A stretch of DNA of 64,000 nt from Berkiella sp963829835 (GTDB lineage Bacteria; Pseudomonadota; Gammaproteobacteria; Berkiellales; Berkiellaceae). This document shows, piece after piece, positions 1 through 8,423 of the stretch (position 1 is the first letter of the stretch; each line of letters opens with the position of its first letter). The stretch is from assembly GCA_963829835.1 (NCBI GenBank), contig CAWHKC010000004.1:2418001-2482000 (forward strand), read 5' to 3'. Position numbers and translations under genes: made by a program. The notes beneath the pieces are model-generated. The model did no database searches. It was not told the DNA's origin and saw only the letters and a program-made list of their open reading frames with translations.

Positions 1-1737
1 AATAAGCAAATTATTCAAGATCTACAGGGTCAAGAAGGTCAAGTTTCACCCCCAAATAATTCAGATCAAGGTGAAAATGTAAATCCATTATCAGTAGAAG
101 ACCTTGAAAATTTACCAAAAGCCCAGGCAGATCAAGTTCCATTATCTTATTTAATTATCGATGGTCATGATGAAAATTTGTTATATAACCCTTATGGGGA
201 TCCCTATATTGTACAATCTGTTCCGCGTGATTTAGGCATTCCCCCCTTTCCACCTGCTGTGGAAAAAGTTTATTTTCCCACAGAGTTACCACAAGAAGTG
301 ACTGTCGTTGCCCCAACATCTATTCCTCCGACGGTTCAAACAACGCCTTGCTTTACAAGCAATATTACAATTTTAACCGACAATGGCGGCAGTCCTTCTA
401 ATGGTAGTAGCGCTCCTCCAATACAAAGTATATTTCTCGGACTTTTACCGGCTGTGGAAGCATTGCCTACATTCCTCCCCACACTCTATGCAGAATATTT
501 GCAATATCAGAACTATGCTGACCCCTTATATACTGCTTTTGAGAATCTTCTTAATCAAACGTTTAAGTTTACTTATGAATATTTTTGTAGCACAAATACA
601 TCAGAGATAGTGTATACGGTAAATCCAACAACGTTACCAACCCTCGAAAATTTTGAATATGAATTTCATGAATTTTTTCAAGCTGGCATATTGCCCCTTC
701 CGCCAGAATATGGTAATGGATTTATTTCTGATGAGGGCGTCATAGAAACTGTTATTGCTGGTCCCGGTATCAATCCCAGTAATCCAATCACAACCGTTTT
801 TCTTCCCTCTGGTATTTATGATACTTTTATTGGTGGAGAAAATGGTATAGGAAATTTATTAGCAAGCGGAAGTTATCTGGCAAATATTAATGATTTTGTT
901 AATGCTGACCCTCTTGGCGCACAATTTTTGACTCAATCACAAACGACTACTTTTTTAAATGGAGAAACAATACCCACATTTTTAGATGTTGGCTACCCAG
1001 GCGGCCCAACAACCTATAGTTACTATCAATTGTATCCCAATGGAGGTGGGGGTTATTATCTAGCTAATACTGGCATGGGAACACCGATAGTATTAAATTT
1101 AAGCGATCATAGTGGTTTTGAGTTTAGCTCTACGACGCAGTCTAATGTCTATGTTAATATGAATGGCTATTTGGCTGAAATTGGTTGGTTAGAACCTGGT
1201 GAAGGATTATTAACTTTTAATTACAGTGGTCATGGTCCTCTTAATGCAAGTAATTTTATGTTAACGCAAGACGTACAAGGCGCAACAAGTGATTTACAAG
1301 CGTTGGCTATACTTGCAGGACAAAGTGGTGGCGTGCTAAATGCTTCCAATCCAATATGGAATGAATTAGGAGTATTTATAGATGGGCATAATGGTAATGC
1401 TGCATCAGGTAAATATTTTACATTATCTCAGTTAGGCATAGTTTCGATTAATTTAACTGAAACAGCCACCTCTCAGGTGATTAATGGTAATACAATAAAC
1501 GGATTGTTAAACTTTACGTATGCCAATGGCAAGGTAGGGCAAGCAGCTGATGTGTCACTTACTTATCATGATGTTTTAAATTCTAGTAATAATATTCCTG
1601 GCGTCTCCAATACTGTGGCAAGTGTAAATCCTGTATCACATACGACCTCTTCAGATCCTATTGTACCCGTGCATACAGATTTAGCCGTACAGTCGGCAAT
1701 TGATGGTATGCATCATCATCATCATGCACACGTTTAA
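1..1737 (+). CDS. C-terminal part of a large secreted or surface protein (5' end outside window)
   Basis: The frame is open from base 1, so the gene starts upstream and only about 578 residues are visible. The visible part is rich in Asn, Gly, Thr and Pro, has almost no Lys or Arg, and lacks membrane segments, as expected of an exported adhesin or RTX-like protein. Around bases 1290-1450 a stretch of the form DLQALAIL..NxxxxxWNELGVFIDG..G.....LSQLGI resembles the EF-hand-like segment common in RTX and VCBS-type proteins, where such loops bind calcium. Here several expected Asp positions are Asn, so binding is uncertain. The protein ends in a His cluster (GMHHHHHAHV), a possible metal-binding tail. 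Function and secretion route are not known; the family assignment is an inference from composition and this one motif. Confidence 0.7.
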   Translation, partial: NKQIIQDLQGQEGQVSPPNNSDQGENVNPLSVEDLENLPKAQADQVPLSYLIIDGHDENLLYNPYGDPYIVQSVPRDLGIPPFPPAVEKVYFPTELPQEVTVVAPTSIPPTVQTTPCFTSNITILTDNGGSPSNGSSAPPIQSIFLGLLPAVEALPTFLPTLYAEYLQYQNYADPLYTAFENLLNQTFKFTYEYFCSTNTSEIVYTVNPTTLPTLENFEYEFHEFFQAGILPLPPEYGNGFISDEGVIETVIAGPGINPSNPITTVFLPSGIYDTFIGGENGIGNLLASGSYLANINDFVNADPLGAQFLTQSQTTTFLNGETIPTFLDVGYPGGPTTYSYYQLYPNGGGGYYLANTGMGTPIVLNLSDHSGFEFSSTTQSNVYVNMNGYLAEIGWLEPGEGLLTFNYSGHGPLNASNFMLTQDVQGATSDLQALAILAGQSGGVLNASNPIWNELGVFIDGHNGNAASGKYFTLSQLGIVSINLTETATSQVINGNTINGLLNFTYANGKVGQAADVSLTYHDVLNSSNNIPGVSNTVASVNPVSHTTSSDPIVPVHTDLAVQSAIDGMHHHHHAHV

Positions 1738-1952
1738 AACAGTGACAAGATGATTCCGATTAAATACACACTGAAATCCTACTTATTATAAAGTGGATAT
1801 TCGCTTAAATTATTACGGCATTTTTTAAAAAATTGACTACATTAAATCTTCACTAGGTTGAACAAAAATCATTGTTGACCAAGTATTAATCGTATGAATT
1901 GACTATGCGATTTTCAATTAATTTTCAATAATTTTAAATGTAAGGAGTGATT

Positions 1953-2429
1953 ATGTACACAACAACAATGTTTAATGATGCAGCAAGATTCGCTGGTGTT
2001 AATGCAGCTGGATATTACGCAAATGCTGGTTTTATTCCATCAAACTATGCAGGTCAATGTGCGATAAACAGTAATGGACTAAATTACGGTCTTGGAGCAC
2101 CTACTAATATAGGCAGTGGCCTTGGCGTGGGTGGCATTGCTTATAACCCCCTTTTGAATCAAACTCGTTTAGCTGCAAATCATTTAAGTTGGAATATTCC
2201 GCAAACTTTGACACAAGGTCAAACAGTCGTTGCCACTGATAATCTTGGTCAAACCATTGTTGGTCAAGTTGTTATTGATGCATTTGGCGCAAAACTTTTT
2301 ACAGCTCATGGTGTTTATGCTCTTTCAAATAATCCTAATGCATTACCATTCTCTCATGGTAATGGTTTAACACCTATTGGTTGCGCTGGTACTGTTAATT
2401 TAGTTCCTCAAAGTTTTATAGGGGGCTAA
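1953..2429 (+). CDS. Hypothetical 158-aa Gly/Asn-rich protein coupled to Hsp20
   Basis: I do not recognise a family. The ATG at 1953 follows an AAGGAG at 1942-1947 with good spacing; a GTG at 1947 lies inside this ribosome-binding site and is not a credible start. The protein starts MYTTTMFNDAARF, is rich in Gly, Asn and Ala in its first half, and has a middle segment of alternating hydrophobic residues (QTVVATDNLGQTIVGQVVIDAFG). It has three Cys and no signal peptide. Its stop is one base before the ATG of the Hsp20 gene, so the two are almost certainly co-translated. A role as client, co-chaperone or stress protein would be inference from this coupling only. Confidence 0.7.
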   Translation: MYTTTMFNDAARFAGVNAAGYYANAGFIPSNYAGQCAINSNGLNYGLGAPTNIGSGLGVGGIAYNPLLNQTRLAANHLSWNIPQTLTQGQTVVATDNLGQTIVGQVVIDAFGAKLFTAHGVYALSNNPNALPFSHGNGLTPIGCAGTVNLVPQSFIGG

Positions 2430-2430
2430 T

Positions 2431-2844
2431 ATGATTCATCAACAACAGTATCCCCAAGGATATGCAATGCCCACTCGCCATGTTAATCCTGTTGGGCAAT
2501 TAGGGGAAACAGCAACCACTTATGTGTTCTATTTTGAATTGCCTGGCATAAAAGCCGAAGAAGTTGAGGTGATGATTCAAGGGCAATATCTTTGCATTCG
2601 AGGTCAATATACTCCTGCTTATCAAGATAAAGGAGTGACGCTAGTGCAATCTGAACGATTATTTGGACCGTTTGAAAGAACGGTAACCATACCTGCGCCA
2701 GTTGATCAAGATAGCGTAAAGGCAAAGTTAGAAGATGGTATTTTAGAAATTGTGTTATCTAAAAAAGAAGATACCAATCCCTCATTTAAGAAGGTTGATG
2801 TTAACAAGGGGACAAGTAAAGGAAAACATCATACTTCTAGCTAG
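2431..2844 (+). CDS. Hsp20/alpha-crystallin family small heat-shock protein
   Basis: The protein has 137 residues, the usual length for a bacterial small heat-shock protein, which holds unfolded proteins in soluble form without ATP. The alpha-crystallin domain covers roughly residues 24-115: it opens with YVFYFELPGIKAEEVEV, continues with an IRGQY strand, has a SERLFGPFERTVTIP segment, and closes with VKAKLEDGILEIVLSKKE, containing the conserved A-x-x-x-G-x-L-type motif. The C-terminal tail is Lys/Ser/His-rich and lacks a clear I-x-I motif, which is slightly unusual for oligomer assembly. The gene follows the upstream unknown gene by one base; the GGGGG at 2421-2425 inside that gene's end can serve as its ribosome-binding site. 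Confidence 0.93.
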   Translation: MIHQQQYPQGYAMPTRHVNPVGQLGETATTYVFYFELPGIKAEEVEVMIQGQYLCIRGQYTPAYQDKGVTLVQSERLFGPFERTVTIPAPVDQDSVKAKLEDGILEIVLSKKEDTNPSFKKVDVNKGTSKGKHHTSS

Positions 2845-2906
2845 ATCAAGATAGACGGAGTTAGAAAGAGATAATTGCGACAAGATACCCTTGTCGCAAT
2901 TTCTTA

Positions 2907-3527
2907 TTATTTCAAAGGCCAACCACCCAATTCTTTCCAACGATTCACAATGGCGCAAAATAAGTCAGCCGTGCTTTGGGCATCATACAATGCGGAATGC
3001 GCATCATCGGTGTTAAAAGGAATTTTTGCAGATTCCATGGCTTTGGCAAGCACAGTTTGGCCAAAAGCCAGTGCCCCTAAGGTGGCTGTATCCAAACTGG
3101 TAAAACGATGAAATGCATTATGTTTAATTTTAGCGCGCGTCACGGCACTATTTAAAAATTGTTGATCAAACCAAGCATTATGGCCAACTAAAACAGCGCG
3201 CGAACATTTCTTATCTTGGCATTCGTTAAAAATAGCTGCAAAAAATTCATTTAGTGCTTGTTCTTCCGTCACTGCAAAGCGAAAAGGGTGACCAGGGTCG
3301 ATTTTATTAAAAGCTAAAGCATTTGGATCAAGATTGCCGCCATCGAAGGGGATAATATGATAGTGATAGGTTTTATCTGGACTGATGATGCCATTCTCAT
3401 CCATTTTAAGACTAACCGCAGCCAGTTCTAAGAGTGCATCAACAGCTGGATTAACGCCACCGGTTTCTACATCAACGACTACAGGTAGAAAACCGCGAAA
3501 ACGTGTGGAGATGCTATGAGTGGTCAT
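2907..3527 (-). CDS. rnt: Ribonuclease T
   Basis: RNase T is a 3'-to-5' exoribonuclease that trims tRNA and other stable RNA 3' ends. The 206-residue protein is full length. The DEDDh exonuclease residues can be seen: Asp19 and Glu21 in VVVDVETGG, Asp121 in GHNAWFDQQF, and His177 with Asp182 in AHSALYDAQ. It starts inside the end of pyrC: the ATGA at 3524-3527 holds both the rnt start and the pyrC stop, so translation is coupled. From memory, pyrC next to rnt with motY nearby is also found in Pseudomonas, which supports the assignment. Confidence 0.95.
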   Translation of the reverse strand: MTTHSISTRFRGFLPVVVDVETGGVNPAVDALLELAAVSLKMDENGIISPDKTYHYHIIPFDGGNLDPNALAFNKIDPGHPFRFAVTEEQALNEFFAAIFNECQDKKCSRAVLVGHNAWFDQQFLNSAVTRAKIKHNAFHRFTSLDTATLGALAFGQTVLAKAMESAKIPFNTDDAHSALYDAQSTADLFCAIVNRWKELGGWPLK

Positions 3528-4579
3528 GGGTTTTCTTGCTGCCAGTTAAGTGTATTTGAAGCGAAAAAGGGAATAAGAACGTCATTATCATAAGAGAATT
3601 GTTCTGGGATCTTCCAAGGTTTTTTAATCAGGGTCATTTTTTCTTTATTATAAGGTAAACCATAGAAATCGGGCCCAAATTTACTGGTAAATCCTTCAAG
3701 CTTATCTAAAGCATTTTCTTGATCAAACAATTGGGCATATAATTCAATCGCCGCATGATGACTAAAAATACCAGCACATCCGCAATCGGATTCTTTTTGA
3801 GATTTAGCGTGAGGGGCACTATCGGTGCCAATAAAGAATTTTGAGTTACCACTGATTGCTGCTTTGATTAATGCTTGTTGATGCTTCTGACGTTTTAAAA
3901 TCGGTAAACAGTAATGATGAGGCTTGATGCCCCCCACCAGCAGATCATTTCTATTGAGCAATAAGTGTTGTGGGGTAATGGTTGCTGCAACATTATTTGG
4001 CGCTTCAAGGACAAAATTGACTGCGTCTGCAGTTGTAATATGCTCTAAAACAATTTTCAAAGATGGAAAGCGCTTTAAAATGTCAGTTAAGTGGCGATCA
4101 ATAAAAATGCGTTCTCTGTCAAAAATATCGATGTCTTTGTCATTCACTTCACCATGTATTAAAAGGGGAAGTCCAACTTTAGCCATTTCCTCAAAAACGG
4201 GATATAACCCTTCAAGCGATGCCACTCCTGCTTGGGAATTAGTAGTAACACCGGCAGGGTAAAGTTTACAACCAAAAACAAGACCTGAGTCTTTGGCCTG
4301 TCTAATTATTTCGGCGGTGGTGCTGTCTTTTAAATAGAGTGTTATTAAAGGAGTAAATTGGGTGTCCTTTTGATTAAATTGGGTGTCCTTTACGTGAGTC
4401 ATGATGCGTTGATAATAGTCTTGGGCCATCTTGGCATCACTCACTGGCGCTTTTAGATTTGGCATGGCAATGACGCGTTTAAATTGTTTTGCCGCCATCG
4501 GAACTGTGGTTAAAAGGGATGTCCCGTCGCGGAGATGACAGTGCCAGTCATCTGGATAAATAATCTCTAGTGTGTGCAT
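3524..4579 (-). CDS. pyrC: Dihydroorotase
   Basis: PyrC closes carbamoyl-aspartate to dihydroorotate in pyrimidine synthesis. The 351-residue protein is class II dihydroorotase length. The zinc ligands of the binuclear centre are visible: His13 and His15 (DWHCHLRDG), the carboxylated Lys105 (GCKLYPAG), His142 (LIHGEV), His180 (LEHITT) and the catalytic Asp253 (GTDSAPH). Residues 64-77 contain a repeat, KDTQFNQ-KDTQFTP, from a short tandem duplication in the DNA. It does not disturb the active-site motifs. The ATG is at 4577-4579. The gene is divergent from motY and overlaps rnt by four bases. Confidence 0.96.
   Translation of the reverse strand: MHTLEIIYPDDWHCHLRDGTSLLTTVPMAAKQFKRVIAMPNLKAPVSDAKMAQDYYQRIMTHVKDTQFNQKDTQFTPLITLYLKDSTTAEIIRQAKDSGLVFGCKLYPAGVTTNSQAGVASLEGLYPVFEEMAKVGLPLLIHGEVNDKDIDIFDRERIFIDRHLTDILKRFPSLKIVLEHITTADAVNFVLEAPNNVAATITPQHLLLNRNDLLVGGIKPHHYCLPILKRQKHQQALIKAAISGNSKFFIGTDSAPHAKSQKESDCGCAGIFSHHAAIELYAQLFDQENALDKLEGFTSKFGPDFYGLPYNKEKMTLIKKPWKIPEQFSYDNDVLIPFFASNTLNWQQENP
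4354..4391. repeat. 21-bp-period tandem duplication inside pyrC
   Basis: The 17-base string TAAATTGGGTGTCCTTT occurs at 4354-4370 and again at 4375-4391, a period of 21 bases, so seven codons are added in frame. On the coding strand this yields KDTQF twice in a surface loop before the TLYLKDS strand. It looks like a recent replication-slippage insertion. Confidence 0.85.
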
Positions 4580-4648
4580 GCTATCAAGTTCTTTTCTATT
4601 TAGTCGATGAATTTGTCGTGAGTCTTAATAATTCAAGGACAAGGGATC

Positions 4649-5530
4649 ATGTGGCGTCAGACTCGGGGTATTGTAGCGTTTTTCTTTGTTATAAGCCTAG
4701 TGCAAATGGCACAGGCTGAAGTATTTAAAGCCCCTATAGATAATTCACAATGGAAAGTTGGCTCTAGTAGGCTGCTGTGCACCTTAACCCACACGATACC
4801 CGGGTATGGACACGCTTATTTTAGTCAATCATCGCATGAGCATCAGCACTTTCATTTAGAATCTACCTTAGGGCAACTTAGACCAGGCAAAGCTTTTCTT
4901 ATGGCCTATCCTCCTACCTGGAAAGCTGATAATCGACCCAGGAAAATTGCCGAACTTAACCTCTTGGAAGGGCGGCACCCCATCAAGATGAGAAGTACAC
5001 CAGTCTATCAATTATTGGAAACGTTAGAGTTAGGACAATCAGCCGCTTTTACTATGACACATGCGACGGGCTCAAATTCTGAAAGAAAGGAACATAAAAA
5101 TAAAGTCGTTTTATCTCCGGTTGGCTTTCAAAAGCCCTATAAAGAATATTTAAATTGTGTTTCCCAATTGATCCCAGACACTTTTACCCAACTAAAAGAA
5201 ACAGTGTTACATTTTGAAAGTGGTAGCGATATCTTAAGTCGTGAAGCAGAAGCGCGTTTAAAGGAAGTAGCCGCTTTCGTCAGAGCGGATGGGAAAATAC
5301 GTCGAATTGATATTGCCGGCCATTCTGATGGTAAAGGTAATTATCAAGCAAACGCTCTTTTGGCAAATAAAAGAATGTGGTCAGTGAAAGATTTCTTTGT
5401 GATGCAAAATGGCATACCAGCAGATATTTTCACGTTAAAAGATTGGGCCGATAAAAAACCAATTGCGCCAAATAAAACAGCGGCGGGTAGGGCGAAGAAT
5501 AGGCGAGTAGTCATAACGCTTTACAGATAA
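4649..5530 (+). CDS. motY: MotY-like protein, N-terminal MotY domain plus OmpA-like domain
   Basis: MotY forms the T ring of sodium-type polar flagellar motors and holds the stator to peptidoglycan. The 293-residue protein starts with a signal peptide (cleavage likely after QMAQA). Residues about 25-165 match the MotY N-terminal domain by recall (KAPIDNSQWKV, then LTHTIPGYGHAYFS and MAYPPTW). Residues about 180-290 form an OmpA-like peptidoglycan-binding domain: LHFESGS, IDIAGHSDGKGNYQANALLANKR, GRAKNRRVVITL. The gene is divergent from pyrC-rnt, and from memory motY lies beside pyrC in Pseudomonas too. No other flagellar gene is in the window, so the protein could also serve as a general peptidoglycan anchor. 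Confidence 0.82.
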   Translation: MWRQTRGIVAFFFVISLVQMAQAEVFKAPIDNSQWKVGSSRLLCTLTHTIPGYGHAYFSQSSHEHQHFHLESTLGQLRPGKAFLMAYPPTWKADNRPRKIAELNLLEGRHPIKMRSTPVYQLLETLELGQSAAFTMTHATGSNSERKEHKNKVVLSPVGFQKPYKEYLNCVSQLIPDTFTQLKETVLHFESGSDILSREAEARLKEVAAFVRADGKIRRIDIAGHSDGKGNYQANALLANKRMWSVKDFFVMQNGIPADIFTLKDWADKKPIAPNKTAAGRAKNRRVVITLYR

Positions 5531-5582
5531 CTAAACCATCGCTTCCAAATACAACGCCCCATTACTTCGAAAGTCACTCGAC
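5531..5582 (-). pseudogene. Decayed 3' fragment of a DUF1841 gene
   Basis: Read leftward from about 5582 to the TAG at 5531-5533, this short stretch gives SSDFRSNGALYLEAMV-stop. This matches the end of the intact DUF1841 protein at 7356-7781 (ESFQKDGVNNEALYLEAIKKLV), and the two DNA segments share a TTCCAAATA-centred block. The rest of the gene is absent. It lies directly after the motY stop, so it looks like the scar of a duplication or rearrangement. The match is short; this is an inference by eye. Confidence 0.45.
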
Positions 5583-5630
5583 TGGCATTTTTGTTGCCCG
5601 ATGAACGGTAAGTTATATAAGAAAATTAAC

Positions 5631-5659
5631 TTGAAGTAAATGTATGACGATTTTATTAT
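5631..5659 (+). promoter_or_regulatory. Likely sigma70-type promoter for the gene at 5696
   Basis: TTGAAG at 5631-5636 and TATTAT at 5654-5659 are separated by 17 bases, and the ATG follows about 36 bases after the -10. The -10 matches the consensus in five of six positions, the -35 in four of six. No experiment supports it. Confidence 0.5.
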
Positions 5660-5695
5660 ACGAAGCTAAATAATTAATCGTTATTGGTAGTAAAG

Positions 5696-7303
5696 ATGAA
5701 GTTTGCAAGGCGAGATGTCAGTTTTAATGTTTTGGTTCCAGACAGTGAGCCAATTTGGAAGCTATGCCTTGAAATCGAAAAGCACCCTGACATACCCAAT
5801 AAAAAGAAATATCTCGCCATTGGCGTGCTTCGTTCTATGTTGTACCTAAAACATAACAAAAACTACATTGGTGAACTTGCCTATTTAGCATCCACTGATC
5901 GTACCGCTTTTTTTAAAGAGAGAAATAAAGATCCCTACGCTGATGGCCATGAGATAAGTCAAAAACTCGATCTTGTACGAGCTCAATCTTACTTACCTTT
6001 GCAAACTCAGGCAGGTATTATAACTGCAAATCTAGCCTTTCATATCGATGGTTATGCCGGTACAACAAGCATAGAAGAGAGTGTCAAAAAAATTGAAGAG
6101 AATGTTCATGAAGTTGAGGCTGTGGCAACAGGGCTATTAGCATTGTCAGAACGTGTTGAACATATCAAAAATTATGCCATGAAAGTGAAAGATTCACCGA
6201 CTGGCTGCACAGCTGAAAGGCTATCTGAACCACAAGTCTATGGCGCATCAGTGATAACTAATGCAGGGGAAAAACCTGCCATTGCTTTTAGCAAATTAAT
6301 TTCCGAAGACGATTTCCATAAAAAAATAGCCACAAAGGATAGCAATAAGGCAGATGCTTTTATAGCCTATTTAAAATTGTTTGCCGATAAAGCGGGAGAG
6401 AAGCTAAAATTTGCAAATGGCACCGAATTAGTCATTAAACCTGAAAATTATAAAAAGATCATTAAAGAAGCTGCTACTGAATTAGAAGACATTATTTGTG
6501 TAGATAGCGCTATCCCAAAAAACTTTGACGATGCCATGTGGAATCAAGTTTTAGAAAAAATGTTTTCACAAGCAAAAGTGACTTATCACAATGATGGCAC
6601 TGGTATCTATCCTTTACTTTTTGACGGTGTTAATGAAGCACAGGTTTATCTTAATTATTTACATGCCAGTGGTCTTGATGGTTTTAGTGATGTAAAGTTA
6701 AAAGGACATGAGAAAAATGGTTGGTTTAACTTAGCAGATGAGCAGCTTTCAATTTTGCAAAGCCTTTTACCTGCCAATTTACACATAGAGGAACCTGTTC
6801 CTGTTGTTCAACAACCTGCTCCTGTAGTTCCACCTACTTCTAAGCCCTCTACTGTCCCAACAAATCCACTGCCCCCAGTAAAGAAGAAACATCAGCATGG
6901 TCCGTTTGATTTAAATCAATTTGTTCTAGTAATAGCTATGGGTCCTATTATTGGTTTGAGCGTGTTAATTGCAAGTGGTTTTAGTTTTCCCATAGCATTT
7001 GGCAGCTTTGTCGTATGCTTATTGGGGCTTTCCATAATGCATCATTATATTGATAAACATGTTTGTAACTTGACGCAAAATATTGCTGGAGAAAAGCAGA
7101 TCACTGTTGCGTTAGATCAAGAACAAAAAACAGCTTTTATAGCAGGCTTAGATGCAGGAAGTTCTTATCAAGGTGCATTTGTGGCATGGAAAAAGCCACA
7201 AACTTATACAAAGTATTTTGAATATGCGGCTGGAAAGCACCTTGCAGCAAATCAGAACCCAGAAATGGTTCAGGAATTAAGGACAAAATTTACGGTGCAT
7301 TGA
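5696..7303 (+). CDS. Hypothetical protein with C-terminal membrane hairpin
   Basis: I recognise no family. The ATG at 5696 gives 535 residues; a TTG twelve bases upstream is a poorer choice. Residues 1-320 are mixed polar with helical segments, including an EESVKKIEENVHEVEAVA stretch that may form a coiled coil. Around residues 365-400 comes a Pro-rich linker (VPVVQQPAPVVPP and PTNPLPPVKKKHQHG). It is followed at about 405-465 by two adjacent hydrophobic segments, VLVIAMGPIIGLSVLIASG and PIAFGSFVVCLLGLSIM, that look like a membrane hairpin. A soluble tail of about 75 residues follows. No signal peptide is seen. This soluble-linker-hairpin layout is common among secreted proteins of intracellular bacteria that insert into host membranes, but that role is only a suggestion. 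Confidence 0.75.
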   Translation: MKFARRDVSFNVLVPDSEPIWKLCLEIEKHPDIPNKKKYLAIGVLRSMLYLKHNKNYIGELAYLASTDRTAFFKERNKDPYADGHEISQKLDLVRAQSYLPLQTQAGIITANLAFHIDGYAGTTSIEESVKKIEENVHEVEAVATGLLALSERVEHIKNYAMKVKDSPTGCTAERLSEPQVYGASVITNAGEKPAIAFSKLISEDDFHKKIATKDSNKADAFIAYLKLFADKAGEKLKFANGTELVIKPENYKKIIKEAATELEDIICVDSAIPKNFDDAMWNQVLEKMFSQAKVTYHNDGTGIYPLLFDGVNEAQVYLNYLHASGLDGFSDVKLKGHEKNGWFNLADEQLSILQSLLPANLHIEEPVPVVQQPAPVVPPTSKPSTVPTNPLPPVKKKHQHGPFDLNQFVLVIAMGPIIGLSVLIASGFSFPIAFGSFVVCLLGLSIMHHYIDKHVCNLTQNIAGEKQITVALDQEQKTAFIAGLDAGSSYQGAFVAWKKPQTYTKYFEYAAGKHLAANQNPEMVQELRTKFTVH

Positions 7304-7313
7304 GGATGGCGTT

Positions 7314-7350
7314 CCGTCATTGCGAGGAGTCTGCGAGCTCGCAATGACGG
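7314..7350. terminator. Palindromic repeat between convergent genes, possible terminator
   Basis: CCGTCATTGCGAG at 7314-7326 pairs perfectly with CTCGCAATGACGG at 7338-7350, leaving an 11-base loop. It lies between the stops of two convergent genes and could end both transcripts, although no long T run follows on either strand. The core CGTCATTGCGAG is a well-known dispersed repeat in many intracellular bacteria, so it may be a mobile palindrome that settled here. Confidence 0.6.
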
Positions 7351-7355
7351 AAGTT

Positions 7356-7781
7356 CTACACTAGCTTCTTTATGGCTTCCAAATATAATGCTTCATTATT
7401 CACGCCATCTTTCTGAAAGCTCTCAACCAACACCCTGGCCAAGCATTCCATCATTTTATGCTCAGCCATAGTGCGATCATGATGCTTTTTCCATATTTTT
7501 TGATAAAGTGCTTTAATGCCTTTAGGCCTATCGCTGCTGATTTGCTCGGCAATGGTGACATGCAAAGCTAAATGAAAAAAGGGATTATGATCTAAAGCAA
7601 ATTTTTCAGCGGAATAGTTATCAAAATTTTCTTGATCAGCAAAGATGGGATGATATTCTGGATGGCGTTTTATAATATCAGCGATAATGGCTTCCATTGC
7701 CGACATGGGCTGCTTTTTAATTTCTTTTTGCCAAGCATCAAAATAGACTTTTCGCAGTGCGATAGGATCGTTATCAATCAT
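7356..7781 (-). CDS. DUF1841 family protein
   Basis: The 141-residue protein has the DUF1841 pattern: an N-terminal RKVYFDAWQK segment, a central NPFFHLALHVTIAEQISSDRP block and a C-terminal segment with conserved His and Glu residues (AEHKMMECLARVL). The family is widespread in gammaproteobacteria and its function is not known. It lies three bases downstream of nth in the same direction, in what looks like one transcription unit with the ferredoxin and metG genes. A decayed copy of its 3' end seems to lie at 5531-5582. Confidence 0.88.
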   Translation of the reverse strand: MIDNDPIALRKVYFDAWQKEIKKQPMSAMEAIIADIIKRHPEYHPIFADQENFDNYSAEKFALDHNPFFHLALHVTIAEQISSDRPKGIKALYQKIWKKHHDRTMAEHKMMECLARVLVESFQKDGVNNEALYLEAIKKLV

Positions 7782-7784
7782 CTT

Positions 7785-8423
7785 CTATCCTGTTATTGTT
7801 TTATCTTTGTATTCACACAAATCTTGAATAATGCATTCTGGACATTTGGGTTTGCGAGCGGTGCAAGTATAGCGTCCATGCAGGATTAACCAATGATGGG
7901 CATCCTTTAGATATTGTTTAGGCACCACTTTCAATAATTGCGTTTCAACAACTAAGGGTGTTTTTCCGTTAGCCAGTCCAATACGGTTGGCTACGCGAAA
8001 GATATGGGTGTCCACTGCTATCGTTGGTTCACCAAATGCCGTATTTAATATTACATTAGCTGTTTTTCGTCCAACACCGGGAAGCGCTTCTAATGCTTCC
8101 CGTGAAGGAGGTACTTTTGACTGATGTTCTTTCATTAATATTTCACAGGTTTTGAGAATGTTCTTTGCTTTAGTGTGATACAACCCGATAGATTTAATAT
8201 ACGCCTCTAAACCTTCCACACCCAAAGCCAACATTTTTTTTGGGGTGTTTGCTTTTTTAAAAAGACTCACCGTTGCTTTATTGACGCTCACATCAGTCGC
8301 TTGAGCTGATAACATCACCGCAATGAGTAACTCAAACTCTGATTTGTAGTGCAATTCAGTGGTAGGAGCAGGATTATTTGCTGCGAAACGTTTAAATATG
8401 GTTTCGATTTTTTGCTTATTCAT
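7785..8423 (-). CDS. nth: Endonuclease III
   Basis: Nth is a DNA glycosylase and AP lyase that removes oxidised pyrimidines in base-excision repair. From the ATG at 8421-8423 the protein has 212 residues. The helix-hairpin-helix motif LPGVGRKTANVIL carries the catalytic Lys120, and Asp138 follows in IAVDTHIFRV. The four cluster cysteines, 187, 194, 197 and 203, have the C-x6-C-x2-C-x5-C spacing that binds a [4Fe-4S] cluster. These numbers are the same as in the E. coli enzyme, which supports this start over an in-frame ATG 57 bases upstream. The start lies inside the end of the ferredoxin gene, an eight-base overlap that suggests coupling. Confidence 0.96.
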   Translation of the reverse strand: MNKQKIETIFKRFAANNPAPTTELHYKSEFELLIAVMLSAQATDVSVNKATVSLFKKANTPKKMLALGVEGLEAYIKSIGLYHTKAKNILKTCEILMKEHQSKVPPSREALEALPGVGRKTANVILNTAFGEPTIAVDTHIFRVANRIGLANGKTPLVVETQLLKVVPKQYLKDAHHWLILHGRYTCTARKPKCPECIIQDLCEYKDKTITG

